A stretch of 56,336 bases of DNA from an uncultured bacterium (GTDB lineage: Bacteria; Omnitrophota; Gorgyraeia; Ghiorseimicrobiales; Ghiorseimicrobiaceae). The DNA is taken from the NCBI GenBank assembly GCA_913009335.1, contig CAJVXN010000010.1, positions 1 to 56,336 on the forward strand, read 5' to 3'. The stretch's first letter is position 1. Every line of letters begins with the position of its first letter. Positions 8,618 through 15,610 of the stretch are shown in pieces. The position numbers and the translations under genes are program-made. A model generated the notes under the pieces. The model was not told the DNA's origin. It searched no databases and saw only the letters and a list, made by a program, of their open reading frames with translations.

Positions 8618-8943
8618 GGGCCGCTAGCTCATCCGGTAGAGCACTACCCTCGATAAAGGGGGCGCTGCTGAGTAATCAGTAGTAGAAAATCTTGTAAATT
8701 GCGGGAAAACCTGGGGTATTTCAAGATACTCAATAGTTTTTGAGTAACAATGCTTGAATGCAGACAATCCGCAGCCAAGCCCTAATGAAGATTTTTTAGG
8801 GAAGGTTCAACGACTATAATCAAGACTCCCATAAATTGGTTAAAATTTATGGGAGATGGGATAGTCTGATCTGTATGGCGACATACAGCTAACATTAATG
8901 TTTAAGGTAGGGGTGCCGTGTTCGAGACACGGGCGGCTCACCA
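8618..8943 (+). tRNA. tRNA-Lys(UUU), interrupted by a group I intron
   Basis: The exons are 8618-8650 and 8901-8943. The acceptor GGGCCGC pairs with GCGGCTC, discriminator A and CCA are encoded, the D-arm is GCTC/GAGC and the T-arm is CCGTG-TTCGAGA-CACGG. The anticodon stem CTACC (8644-8648) pairs with GGTAG (8906-8910). Joining at the splice sites gives the loop CTTTTAA, that is anticodon UUU, and the overall sequence is typical of bacterial tRNA-Lys. The break is directly after U33. Confidence 0.93.
8651..8900 (+). ncRNA. Group I self-splicing intron in the tRNA-Lys anticodon loop (250 nt)
   Basis: Core elements are visible in order. P1 is 5' exon CCCU with intron GGGG, with U-G at the splice site. 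P10 is intron TAAA with 3' exon TTTA. P2 is CTGCTGA/TCAGTAG. P3 is TCTTG with CAAGA. P4 is TGCGG (in AATTGCGGGAAAACC) with CCGCA (in AATCCGCAGCCAAGCC). The R element is GTTCAACGACTATA. P7 is GACTAT with ATAGTC, P8 CTCCCATAAATT/AATTTATGGGAG and P9 CTGTATG-GCGA-CATACAG. The terminal omega-G is base 8900. It is small, has no internal ORF and is closest in style to the IC3 introns of bacterial tRNAs. Confidence 0.93.
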
Positions 8944-9158
8944 GAATTTTAGATTATATAGACCCTGCATATTAGGATATTACAGAGCAACTATGTACGG
9001 ACATCTTAACGTTATAATTGCATAATTCATCGCGCTATAAAATGTTACGGCAATTTTTTACTAATTTTATTTATACATGTTATTCAGAAAGAACCACACA
9101 AAACTCTATAAACTAGTGAATACGTATATTAATTGTTAGCATAAGATAAAATAATAAA
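8944..9158. other. 215-base gap between tRNA-Lys and the cassette-like genes
   Basis: No ORF or tRNA-like fold found. A GTTAGCA at about 9137-9143, some 15 bases before the next start codon, resembles the right core of an attC site (GTTRRRY) but does not match it fully. The region may hold the decayed left edge of the cassette cluster. Confidence 0.3.
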
Positions 9159-9536
9159 ATGGATACACTATATGGTTTTTATCTTTTAATTACATTGGGT
9201 TGTATTTACTATGTCTTAGAAAGATATATTTCCAAACAGTGGATTGATTCCAAGGATAATTTATCGTTCTCCCAGCAGAGACGGAGACAAATTTTTATAA
9301 GAATTGTGGCTTTCTTTGTTATCTTCTCAGCTTGGTATTTTCAAAATGAATATCGGCATAAATATTCTAGAGAAGCACAGGCTATGAAAATGTTTGATAA
9401 ACTGTTAAATGATTGGGAGGACGGTAAGAAAAAAGAAGTTATTCAAAAATTAGAACATATGTCTTTGGAGGAACGCTCTTGGGATGTCGAAGAACCAGAT
9501 GATATTTATCAAGTTGAAGATTATGGATCATTTTAA
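9159..9536 (+). CDS. Small membrane protein of unknown function (cassette 1)
   Basis: 125 aa. Two hydrophobic segments near residues 5-22 and 47-62 flank a basic loop (FSQQRRRQ), followed by a charged, acidic cytosolic tail rich in E, D and K. No family recognised. The stop codon is followed within 2 bases by an attC-like palindrome (9539-9614), the arrangement seen in integron gene cassettes. No good Shine-Dalgarno. Composition is very AT-rich compared with the metabolic operons, which fits horizontal acquisition. Confidence 0.6.
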   Translation: MDTLYGFYLLITLGCIYYVLERYISKQWIDSKDNLSFSQQRRRQIFIRIVAFFVIFSAWYFQNEYRHKYSREAQAMKMFDKLLNDWEDGKKKEVIQKLEHMSLEERSWDVEEPDDIYQVEDYGSF

Positions 9537-9538
9537 AT

Positions 9539-9615
9539 GCTAACAAGGCAATGCAGCGGACTGTTATCCGCCGCCTTTCGGCGTCGGCTACCAGCCGCTG
9601 ATTTCTGTGTTAGAT
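9539..9615 (+). repeat. attC-like recombination site 1
   Basis: The left core CTAACA (9540-9545) pairs with TGTTAG (9608-9613), and the right end GTTAGAT matches the attC consensus GTTRRRY. Inward of a mismatched spacer, AATGCAGCGG faces CCGCTGATT, pairing with one extra unpaired base, the extrahelical base typical of attC. A terminal CGCCG-CCTTT-CGGCG hairpin lies between. It directly follows the stop of the 9159-9536 gene. The track ORF at 9537-9767 is a shadow of this region. Confidence 0.55.
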
Positions 9616-9637
9616 TAAAAAATAAAATTAAACGACT

Positions 9638-9695
9638 GTCATTGAAGGAATTACCCAGTAATTATCTGGATCCTGCGGTCAAGCCGCAGGATGAC
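9638..9695 (+). mobile_element. Internally deleted remnant of the GIY-YIG palindrome unit
   Basis: GTCATT, the left tip of the palindrome at 10768, is joined directly to GAAGGAATTACCC, which matches the last codons of the GIY-YIG gene at 11087-11099. Then comes AGTAATTATCTGGATCC and the same right palindrome as at 11107-11134. So both ends of the 10768-11134 unit are present and its coding middle is missing. The left flank AAAATTAAACGACTGT is also shared. Confidence 0.65.
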
Positions 9696-9700
9696 GGAAG

Positions 9701-9766
9701 AATAACAAAACAATCTAGCGGACGGAAAAGTGCAGCTTTTGCGTCGTTGATTTTCAGTATTGTGTG
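9701..9766 (+). repeat. Degenerate attC-like site 2
   Basis: AATCTAGCGGACG faces CGTCGTTGATT with two unpaired extra bases, similar in layout to site 1. The outer cores (ATAAC on the left, GTATTG on the right) pair poorly. It ends TCAGTATTGTGTG. It would close a cassette without a gene that contains the GIY-YIG remnant. Confidence 0.35.
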
Positions 9767-9794
9767 AACAGTAAATAAAAATTATAAGAAAAAT

Positions 9795-9953
9795 ATGAGT
9801 AGAAAGAAATTAGTAATATTATGGTTAATTAAAAATACTGATTTAATTTTGAAATGGGTTATAATTATTCTTATTTTATTTCTTTTGTGTGGAAGGGCGA
9901 TAAAGATTGAACATATAAAATCCAGTGGGTCAAAACTAAGACTACTGCAATAA
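9795..9953 (+). CDS. Small single-pass membrane peptide (52 aa), hypothetical
   Basis: Too short for the ORF track. ATG 9795 to TAA 9951-9953 encodes a basic N-terminus (MSRKKL), one strongly hydrophobic segment (about residues 19-33, WVIIILILFLLCG) and a basic tail. It ends 29 bases before the HEPN-like gene on the same strand, so the pair may be co-transcribed in one cassette. No family recognised; AT-rich DNA can produce such frames by chance. Confidence 0.35.
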   Translation: MSRKKLVILWLIKNTDLILKWVIIILILFLLCGRAIKIEHIKSSGSKLRLLQ

Positions 9954-9982
9954 TAGAACAGATAACATATATCTGAGAAAAT

Positions 9983-10678
9983 ATGAATAAAATAGCAACT
10001 CATAATATAGAATTAAATTTTTACTACTTGCATTCAAAGGATGCTGAAATGTTTGCTCTTTGGGCGAAACAAGAAGAAGAAAAAAAATCAAAATTAAAAA
10101 GTCTTCATGCACGCCACGCTATTCTTTCTGCTATTTTCACCTGTGAATCTCTTATTAATCTAGTATTAGCAGATTTCTATATACCTAAATCAGGTAGCAA
10201 AAGCATTGATCGACTCAGTTTATATGATAAATGGTTTACAGCACCTCTTATATGTACAAAAAATCAAACGATGAAAACCTTTGATAAATCTGTCGAACCT
10301 TTTCAAAGTTTTGCAGAATTAATAAAAATCAGAAATTGGCTTGTCCATCCTAAGCCAGATATTTACGTTGATGGAACACTAGATGAAGGCTCAATTACCA
10401 TACTTGAAAGCGAAGAAACTCATCCGTGGATAGAAACAATAAAAGGTGCAATTTGGCGACAAACCCAAATACCTGTAAATCCCTTTGAGCTTTGTTCAAA
10501 TCATGCAGAAAAGGCTATCAATGTTGTAAAAGAAATGGAAAATAAGTTAAAAGAATTAATGCCTAATCAGATAACTAAAGATTGGCTTAAAAAAATAAAA
10601 TGTATAGATAAAAATACTAAAAACGCTATGACCATATCAATTGATTCTTTGTGGGGTGGCTATACTCCAAATGAATAA
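9983..10678 (+). CDS. HEPN-like protein, putative (cassette 3)
   Basis: 231 aa, all-helical in appearance. Two features match HEPN domains: a first long helix with conserved-looking polar face (ARHAILSAIFTCESLINLVLADFY, residues about 43-66, quoted in part only) and IRNWLVHP near residue 116, which carries the R-x4-H signature of HEPN ribonucleases. HEPN proteins often act as toxins or RNA-targeting defence nucleases; whether this one is active is unknown. The gene is followed after 2 bases by attC-like site 3. No MNT-type antitoxin next to it, only the 52-aa membrane ORF upstream. Assignment rests on the motif and helix pattern. Confidence 0.5.
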   Translation: MNKIATHNIELNFYYLHSKDAEMFALWAKQEEEKKSKLKSLHARHAILSAIFTCESLINLVLADFYIPKSGSKSIDRLSLYDKWFTAPLICTKNQTMKTFDKSVEPFQSFAELIKIRNWLVHPKPDIYVDGTLDEGSITILESEETHPWIETIKGAIWRQTQIPVNPFELCSNHAEKAINVVKEMENKLKELMPNQITKDWLKKIKCIDKNTKNAMTISIDSLWGGYTPNE

Positions 10679-10680
10679 TA

Positions 10681-10746
10681 GATAACAAAATAATCCAGTG
10701 GATGTAAAAGCTGCGCTTTTCCGCCGCTGATTTCAAACGCTAGATG
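10681..10746 (+). repeat. attC-like site 3
   Basis: GATAAC at the left and GCTAGAT at the right (one change from GTTAGAT) bracket AATCCAGTGG facing CCGCTGATT, with one extra base, and a central AAAAGC-TGC-GCTTTT hairpin. It directly follows the stop codon of the HEPN-like gene. Its right half and the following AAAATAAAATTAAACGACTG are shared with site 1. Confidence 0.45.
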
Positions 10747-10767
10747 GAAAAATAAAATTAAACGACT

Positions 10768-11134
10768 GTTATTCTGCGACTTGATCGCAGAATCCAGAAA
10801 AAGCAATGGAAAAGTCATTTGTTGTTTATATTTTAGCTAGCAAACGAAATGGGACTTTATATGTTGGGGTGACTTCTGTTTTAATAAAGCGTGTATGGGA
10901 GCATAAGAATAAATTGGTATCTGGGTTTACAGAAAAGTATGGGGTGGATAAGTTGGTCTATTTTGAACAACATCAGGATGCGGAAAATGCAATCAAAAGA
11001 GAAAAGCGTTTGAAATTCTGGAAACGCAAGTGGAAATTAGACCTTATCGAAAAGCATAATCCAGATTGGAAAGATCTCTATGAAGGAATTACCCTGTAAT
11101 TATCTGGGATCCTGCGGTCAAGCCGCAGGATGAC
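10768..11134 (+). mobile_element. GIY-YIG unit bounded by inverted palindromes
   Basis: The left end (10768-10795) reads GTTATTCTGCGACTTG then ATCGCAGAATCC. The reverse complement of the right end (11107-11134) reads GTCATCCTGCGGCTTG then ACCGCAGGATCC. They are the same 28-bp palindrome in opposite orientation, with compensated changes that keep the hairpin. Between them lies only the GIY-YIG gene. Site 9638-9695 is an internally deleted copy. The layout recalls REP palindromes with their RAYT transposase, but with a GIY-YIG nuclease instead. Confidence 0.6.
10806..11099 (+). CDS. GIY-YIG family nuclease
   Basis: 97 aa single-domain GIY-YIG protein of the small stand-alone type. The paired motifs are VYILA near residue 7 and LYVGVT near 19, followed by the basic helix KRVWEHK with the conserved arginine and histidine, and E in the AENAIKREKRLK helix near 60, the expected metal-binding region. 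Family members are often annotated as excinuclease-like; real substrates are mostly unknown. It lies within inverted 28-bp palindromes (10768-11134), and its 3' end reappears at 9644-9660 without the rest of the gene. No strong ribosome binding site. Confidence 0.85.
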   Translation: MEKSFVVYILASKRNGTLYVGVTSVLIKRVWEHKNKLVSGFTEKYGVDKLVYFEQHQDAENAIKREKRLKFWKRKWKLDLIEKHNPDWKDLYEGITL

Positions 11135-11250
11135 GATGGAGCGGCAGATTGGTCTATTGTGTAGGGTTTTTGGTTTCGGATGGCAATTTATCTAAAAATA
11201 GCCGGCATATTTTAAAAATAAAACCGTAAATGCCAAGATATTATTAGTGC

Positions 11251-11332
11251 GCGGGCGTGGCGGAATTGGCATACGCGTATGGCTTAGGACCATATGGGGA
11301 AACCCTTGGGGGTTCAACTCCCTCCGTCCGCA
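11251..11332 (+). tRNA. tRNA-Leu(UAG)
   Basis: The acceptor GCGGGCG pairs with CGTCCGC and discriminator A. The anticodon arm is TATGG-CTTAGGA-CCATA, so the anticodon is TAG. A long class II variable arm (TGGGGAAACCCTTG) and the T-arm GGGGG-TTCAACT-CCCTC follow. No CCA is encoded (CTG follows), unlike tRNA-Lys here. Confidence 0.93.
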
Positions 11333-11357
11333 CTGAAGAGATATAGAAAACGGTGAA

Positions 11358-11518
11358 TGAAGGCTTTTTAGTAATTATCCACGGAGTGGATTTAGTTTGT
11401 TGCTGAAAAGCCAAAGGGGTGTGGGGAAAATTTTGCCCCACGCTTTTGGGGTGACAGTGACGAGCGATAGCGAGGAACACCAGAGGGGCGAAGCCCTTAT
11501 GGGGAGTGAGCGTCATTA
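11358..11518. repeat. Hairpin-rich intergenic element between tRNA-Leu and tRNA-Gly
   Basis: A hairpin GGCTTTT-AGTAA...TTGCT-AAAAGCC, with an inner ATCCAC-GGA-GTGGAT, spans about 11363-11411. It is followed by TGGGG-AAAATTTTG-CCCCA, then by GGGC-GAA-GCCC inside TGAC...CGTCA. No coding frame is convincing. The 268-base gap otherwise shows nothing; the minus-strand ORF 11244-11552 is an antisense artefact. Confidence 0.45.
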
Positions 11519-11600
11519 TAGACAAGATAAGTTTTAGAGAAGCTAGTACCATAAAGTGGATTTACATATAAGCGTTGAATAATCTATAGCGAGTGACTAC

Positions 11601-11673
11601 GCGGGAGTAACTCAGTTGGTAGAGTACAACGTTGCCAACGTTGTTGTCGCGGGTTCGAAGCCCGTCTCCCGCT
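11601..11673 (+). tRNA. tRNA-Gly(GCC)
   Basis: The acceptor GCGGGAG pairs with CTCCCGC and discriminator T. The D-arm is CTC/GAG, the anticodon arm CAACG-TTGCCAA-CGTTG (anticodon GCC) and the T-arm CGGG-TTCGAAG-CCCG. No CCA encoded. The ORF track start at 11616 runs through this tRNA and is wrong. Confidence 0.93.
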
Positions 11674-11732
11674 TAACATTTATAAATAGAAAATTATTTT
11701 TAATTTTTTTAGATTATGGAGGATTATGTATT

Positions 11733-12203
11733 ATGAAGATTATGGATTTTCTTTCAACTAAGGCAGTCTCTGCGAATATTAAATCTGCGGATAAAGATAG
11801 CGTGTTAAAAGAACTGGTTGGTGTTTTGATTGATGCCGGTGACGTAGATAAGAAGAATAAGAATAAACTTATTGAACTTTTAAAAGCACGAGAGGCACTG
11901 GGCTCAACAGCTATTGGTCAGGGTGTCGGTATTCCTCATGCAAAAAGCGATTGTGTTAGTAGCCTTACCGCCGCTTTCGGTGTATCAAAGAAAGGGGTTA
12001 ATTTTGAATCTTTAGACGGAGAGCCGGTTTATATATTTTTCTTACTCTTGGCTCCTCAGGATTCAGCCGGTCCGCACTTAAAAGCGCTTGCGCGTATTTC
12101 CCGGCTTTTAAAAGACAAGTATTTCCGTGAAAGTTTAAAATCCGCAGAAGATGAAAAATCTGTTTTGAAAATAATCCAACAGGAAGATGAAAAAAAGATT
12201 TAG
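11733..12203 (+). CDS. PTS EIIA domain protein (fructose/nitrogen type)
   Basis: 156 aa EIIA of the PtsN/fructose class, accepting phosphate from HPr. The active-site histidine is in GIPHAKS near residue 67, preceded by AREALGSTAIGQGV. The C-terminal LARISRLLKDKYFRESL matches the family. The start is ATG 11733, with GGAGG at 11718-11722; the track start at 11616 lies inside tRNA-Gly. The stop overlaps the start of yvcK by 17 bases. HPr and EI follow about 3.4 kb downstream, but no EIIB/EIIC permease is in the window, so a regulatory role is likely. Confidence 0.88.
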   Translation: MKIMDFLSTKAVSANIKSADKDSVLKELVGVLIDAGDVDKKNKNKLIELLKAREALGSTAIGQGVGIPHAKSDCVSSLTAAFGVSKKGVNFESLDGEPVYIFFLLLAPQDSAGPHLKALARISRLLKDKYFRESLKSAEDEKSVLKIIQQEDEKKI

Positions 12204-13479
12204 ACAAAAGATTAAAAATAGTTTTTTAAAATGGCTCTATCCCGGGATGGGAGTAAAGCGTTGGGGAATCCTGCCGGTGATAGGAATTTTATTGACTGTG
12301 ATTGGGGCCTCAAGGTTGGGGGCCGCCAGATATTTTACGCAAAAACTTACTACAGGAAAGATATTTAATGCTTTACTTATTGCTCTAGGAATTTATTTAA
12401 TTTTTGTTGGCGTTAAAGAATTGTTAACTTTTATAATTAGGTTGTTCCTACCGCAAAAAGAAAATGAAACCGGTAAAGGCTTGATAGATATTATTTACGA
12501 ACGGAAATATTTAGAAAAAGGCCCTAAGATTGTAGCTATTGGAGGAGGAACCGGATTATCAACCCTCCTGCATGGCCTTAAGCAATACACAAATAATATT
12601 GCCGCTATAGTTACTGTTGCTGATGACGGCGGGAGTTCCGGACGTTTAAGACAGCAGTTTGGGATTTTACCTCCGGGAGATATACGCAACTGTTTAGTTG
12701 CTTTAGCCGAAACAGAGCCGATGATGCGTGATTTGTTTCAATTTAGGTTTGAAGAAGGTTCAGATTTAGGCGGGCATAGTTTCGGTAATTTATTTATTAC
12801 CGCAATGACTAAATTAACAGGAGATTTTGAAAAAGCAGTCAAAGAGTCAAGCAAGGTTTTGGCGATCAGGGGTCAGGTTATTCCTTCAACTTTAAGCAAG
12901 GTAGCATTAGTTGCTGAACATAATGATGGAAGTCGTACGGAAGGGGAGGCCCAAATTCCCACAAAAGACTCTCCCATACGTAATGTATATTTAAAACCTA
13001 ATAATGTTGCCGCAACTCCCGAGGCAGTGCGTGCGATACAGGATGCTGAGCTTATTGTATTCGGCCCAGGAAGTTTATATACCAGCATTTTACCTAATCT
13101 TTTGATTAAAGAAATAAGAGACGCAATAGCGGCTTCCAGTGCTTTAAAAATATATGTTTGTAATATTATGACTCAGCATGGAGAAACAGATAATTATTCC
13201 ACGTTTGATCATCTAAATGCCTTAATCACTCATGCTAAAGGCAGAATAATTGATTATGTAATAGTAAATACCGCCAAGGTTCCGGAACAGTTAATTTCAA
13301 AATATAAGACAGAAGATGCTGTCCTGATTAAGAATGATATAGCCAGAATTAAAAAAGCCGGCTTTAAGGTTATAGAAGAAGGAATTATTGAAGCTGGAGA
13401 TGTAATCAGGCACGATTCAGAGAAGCTTACTCAGATAATAGTCGGTCTTTTTGAAGAGAAAAGGCATGAACCCCGTTAG
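12187..13479 (+). CDS. YvcK/CofD-like gluconeogenesis factor with N-terminal membrane segments
   Basis: 430 aa. Two hydrophobic segments at about residues 26-46 and 58-80 precede the soluble YvcK domain, which opens with VAIGGGTGLSTLLHGLK near 116 and VTVADDGGSSGRLR near 142, both family hallmarks. GDIRNCLVAL and FGPGSLYTSILPNL follow. YvcK proteins bind UDP-sugars and are needed for growth on gluconeogenic carbon and for normal cell wall; they are not proven enzymes. The start codon overlaps the EIIA gene and is served by AGGA. The last codons (HEPR) and stop are supplied by the left arm of palindrome A1, so the native C-terminus may have been altered by the repeat. Confidence 0.9.
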   Translation: MKKRFRQKIKNSFLKWLYPGMGVKRWGILPVIGILLTVIGASRLGAARYFTQKLTTGKIFNALLIALGIYLIFVGVKELLTFIIRLFLPQKENETGKGLIDIIYERKYLEKGPKIVAIGGGTGLSTLLHGLKQYTNNIAAIVTVADDGGSSGRLRQQFGILPPGDIRNCLVALAETEPMMRDLFQFRFEEGSDLGGHSFGNLFITAMTKLTGDFEKAVKESSKVLAIRGQVIPSTLSKVALVAEHNDGSRTEGEAQIPTKDSPIRNVYLKPNNVAATPEAVRAIQDAELIVFGPGSLYTSILPNLLIKEIRDAIAASSALKIYVCNIMTQHGETDNYSTFDHLNALITHAKGRIIDYVIVNTAKVPEQLISKYKTEDAVLIKNDIARIKKAGFKVIEEGIIEAGDVIRHDSEKLTQIIVGLFEEKRHEPR

Positions 13480-13596
13480 AGATAGGTCACCCATGAGGCG
13501 ACCGTTTAATAAGGTCGATACTTTAGAAGCGAAATAGCTTTTATAGATATGGATACATTATATAAAAAGAAAGTAAACCAAATCTCTAACGGGGTG
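13469..13596. repeat. Palindrome family A, copy 1 (between yvcK and GH57)
   Basis: The left arm AACCCCGTTAGAGAT (13469-13483) and right arm ATCTCTAACGGGGT (13582-13595) are exact reverse complements over 14 bases. The 98-base interior is unrelated to that of copies 2 and 3. The left arm supplies the yvcK stop codon (TAG) and the right arm runs into an in-frame GTG at 13594, the likely start of the GH57 gene. Confidence 0.75.
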
Positions 13597-15603
13597 AATA
13601 GGGCTGCCAGGGTTAATTTATTACTTGCAATACATTGTCATCAGCCAGTGGGTAATTTTGCTGGAGTATTCAGCGATGCTTATGAAAAAGCTTACTTGCC
13701 ATTTATTGATGTATTAGACAGGCATCCTAAGATTAAGGTATGTTTTCACTATTCAGGAAGTTTGCTTGATTGGCTCTTAGTTAAACATCCTGAATTTATC
13801 CAAAGACTAAAGCGTTTAATCCGCCAGGGTAGAATTGAGATAATTAGCGGGGGGTATTATGAGCCTATACTTTCGCTTATTCCTTTGCGGGATGCTTGCG
13901 GTCAGATTGCAATGTTAAGTTCTTTGATTAAAGATAAGTTTGATTTTGAGCCTAGAGGTGGTTGGCTTGCGGAGAGGGTTTGGGAGCCAAAGATACCGCA
14001 TATATTATCAAGTAGCGGTATTAAATATACGGTAGTAGATGATTGGCATTTTAAATTAGCCGGCTTCGACATCGACAAATTATCAGGTTATTATTTGACA
14101 GAAGAAGAGACTAGGAGTGTTGCGCTTTTTGCTTCGAACGAAAAACTTAGATACCTGATGCCGTTTGCAGCGCCTCGTGCGACGATTGATTATTTACGTG
14201 CTAAAGCCGTTAAAAGAGATGAGGATTTAACCATTACATTTGGGGATGATGGTGAAAAATTCGGATTCTGGCCGGGGACGCATAATTGGGTATATAAAAA
14301 GGGCTGGTTAGATAAGTTTTTTACCCAGATTGAAAATAATTCTGATTGGATTAGTACGCACAGGTTTAGTGATTTTATGGAGAGCAATGCTCCGAAGGGG
14401 CGTGCTTATATTCCCTGTGCTAGTTATCGCGAGATGCATGAATGGTCAGGTGGGTATTTTAGGAATTTCTTTGTTAAATATCCCGAAACAAATTTCATGC
14501 ATAAGAGGATGCTTCAATTAAGCAATAGGCTAAAGGATACATCAGCTCTTTCTGATAAAAAACTAACACAGGCAAGGCATCATTTATATATGGCTCAAAC
14601 AAATTGTTCATACTGGCATGGTGTTTTTGGCGGGCTGTATTTGAATCATTTGCGCGCGGCAGTATATTCGAATCTTATAGAGGCAGAGAAGATATTGGAT
14701 AATGGTTTTTCAAAGAAAGAATATTGCAATATAGAAATAACTGATTTTGATGTTGATGCCCAGGAAGAAATAATGGTAAATACGAAAGTCTTTAAATTCT
14801 GCTTTAAGCCAGCAGCTGGTGCGGGTATTTGTGAGTGGGATTATAAAGATAAATCCCTAAATTTGGTAAATACTATTATGCGCAGGCCGGAGAATGCCCA
14901 TAAGGAGGTCGCCTCAGGCGTATCGTCTTTGAGTTTGAAAGAAAAAGATGAGGAGATTTCTAATTTTGGCGCTGTTAATAGGCTCAAGGGGGAGGGATTA
15001 AAGGATTACCTTTTTTATGATCGCAATCCAAGATATTGCTTCTTGGAACATTTTTTAGATGAAAGCATAACAGTCAAAGATTTCTATAGAGATAAATATA
15101 AAGAATTAGGTGATTTTTCAAATAGTAAGTATATCTTTGAAACCAGCGATAACGAATTGATAAAAAAAACTAATAAAATTATTGATACTCTCAAATTTAA
15201 AAAATCCGGTTTCATAAACAGCAAACAGTTAGATTTAATAAAAACCGTTACTATCAAAAATAAAAAGTTAACATTTAAATATATTTTGAACAATCAATCC
15301 GATGAGCAGATAAAAGCTGTCTTTGCCGGAGAATTTAATTTTTCTATATATGATAATTTATTGAGTAGAAAATTAGGAAGGTTGAAAGCGAATAAGCTCG
15401 AATTAAATGATATCTGGAATAATGTTAGATTTGATTTTAAGTTTGATGAAGAAGTCGAAATATGGCATTTTCCAGTTGAGACGGTATCTGAATCCGAATC
15501 GGGAATAGAAAAAATTTATCAGGAATTATGTTTATTGTTTCGTTGGCCGATTGATTTAGCGCCAAATTCAATATGGCAGACTGCTTTTAGTTTAAGTTTG
15601 TAA
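13594..15603 (+). CDS. GH57 4-alpha-glucanotransferase / alpha-amylase-like enzyme
   Basis: Transfers or hydrolyses alpha-1,4-glucan segments (storage glycogen or maltodextrin). From GTG 13594 it is about 669 aa, near the 659 aa of Thermococcus 4-alpha-glucanotransferase. Motifs: AIHCHQPVGNF at the N-terminus, WLAERVWEP near residue 133 with the nucleophile Glu, and FGDDGEKFGFWPG near 228 with the acid/base Asp. The C-terminal half resembles the beta-sandwich domains DUF1925/1926. The track start at ATG 13549 adds 15 residues encoded by palindrome A1; family alignment favours the GTG. Neither start has a clear Shine-Dalgarno. Confidence 0.9.
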   Translation: MNRAARVNLLLAIHCHQPVGNFAGVFSDAYEKAYLPFIDVLDRHPKIKVCFHYSGSLLDWLLVKHPEFIQRLKRLIRQGRIEIISGGYYEPILSLIPLRDACGQIAMLSSLIKDKFDFEPRGGWLAERVWEPKIPHILSSSGIKYTVVDDWHFKLAGFDIDKLSGYYLTEEETRSVALFASNEKLRYLMPFAAPRATIDYLRAKAVKRDEDLTITFGDDGEKFGFWPGTHNWVYKKGWLDKFFTQIENNSDWISTHRFSDFMESNAPKGRAYIPCASYREMHEWSGGYFRNFFVKYPETNFMHKRMLQLSNRLKDTSALSDKKLTQARHHLYMAQTNCSYWHGVFGGLYLNHLRAAVYSNLIEAEKILDNGFSKKEYCNIEITDFDVDAQEEIMVNTKVFKFCFKPAAGAGICEWDYKDKSLNLVNTIMRRPENAHKEVASGVSSLSLKEKDEEISNFGAVNRLKGEGLKDYLFYDRNPRYCFLEHFLDESITVKDFYRDKYKELGDFSNSKYIFETSDNELIKKTNKIIDTLKFKKSGFINSKQLDLIKTVTIKNKKLTFKYILNNQSDEQIKAVFAGEFNFSIYDNLLSRKLGRLKANKLELNDIWNNVRFDFKFDEEVEIWHFPVETVSESESGIEKIYQELCLLFRWPIDLAPNSIWQTAFSLSL

Positions 15604-15610
15604 TAAATTT

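Noticed and set aside
9537-9767. Track ORF of 76 aa directly after the first cassette gene
   Set aside because: It runs through attC-like site 1, the GIY-YIG remnant palindrome and attC-like site 2, has no ribosome site and shows low-complexity repeat-derived sequence.
9159-11134. Complete integron with integrase
   Set aside because: No tyrosine recombinase is encoded anywhere in the window; only attC-like sites and cassette-like genes are present.
11244-11552. Minus-strand ORF of 102 aa ending in VRTEGVEPPRVSPYGPK
   Set aside because: It is the antisense translation of tRNA-Leu and its flank, a well-known false protein; the tRNA fold on the + strand is clear.
11616-11732. N-terminal extension of the EIIA ORF in the track
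   Set aside because: It overlaps tRNA-Gly; the start at 11733 has a proper GGAGG and begins where the family begins.
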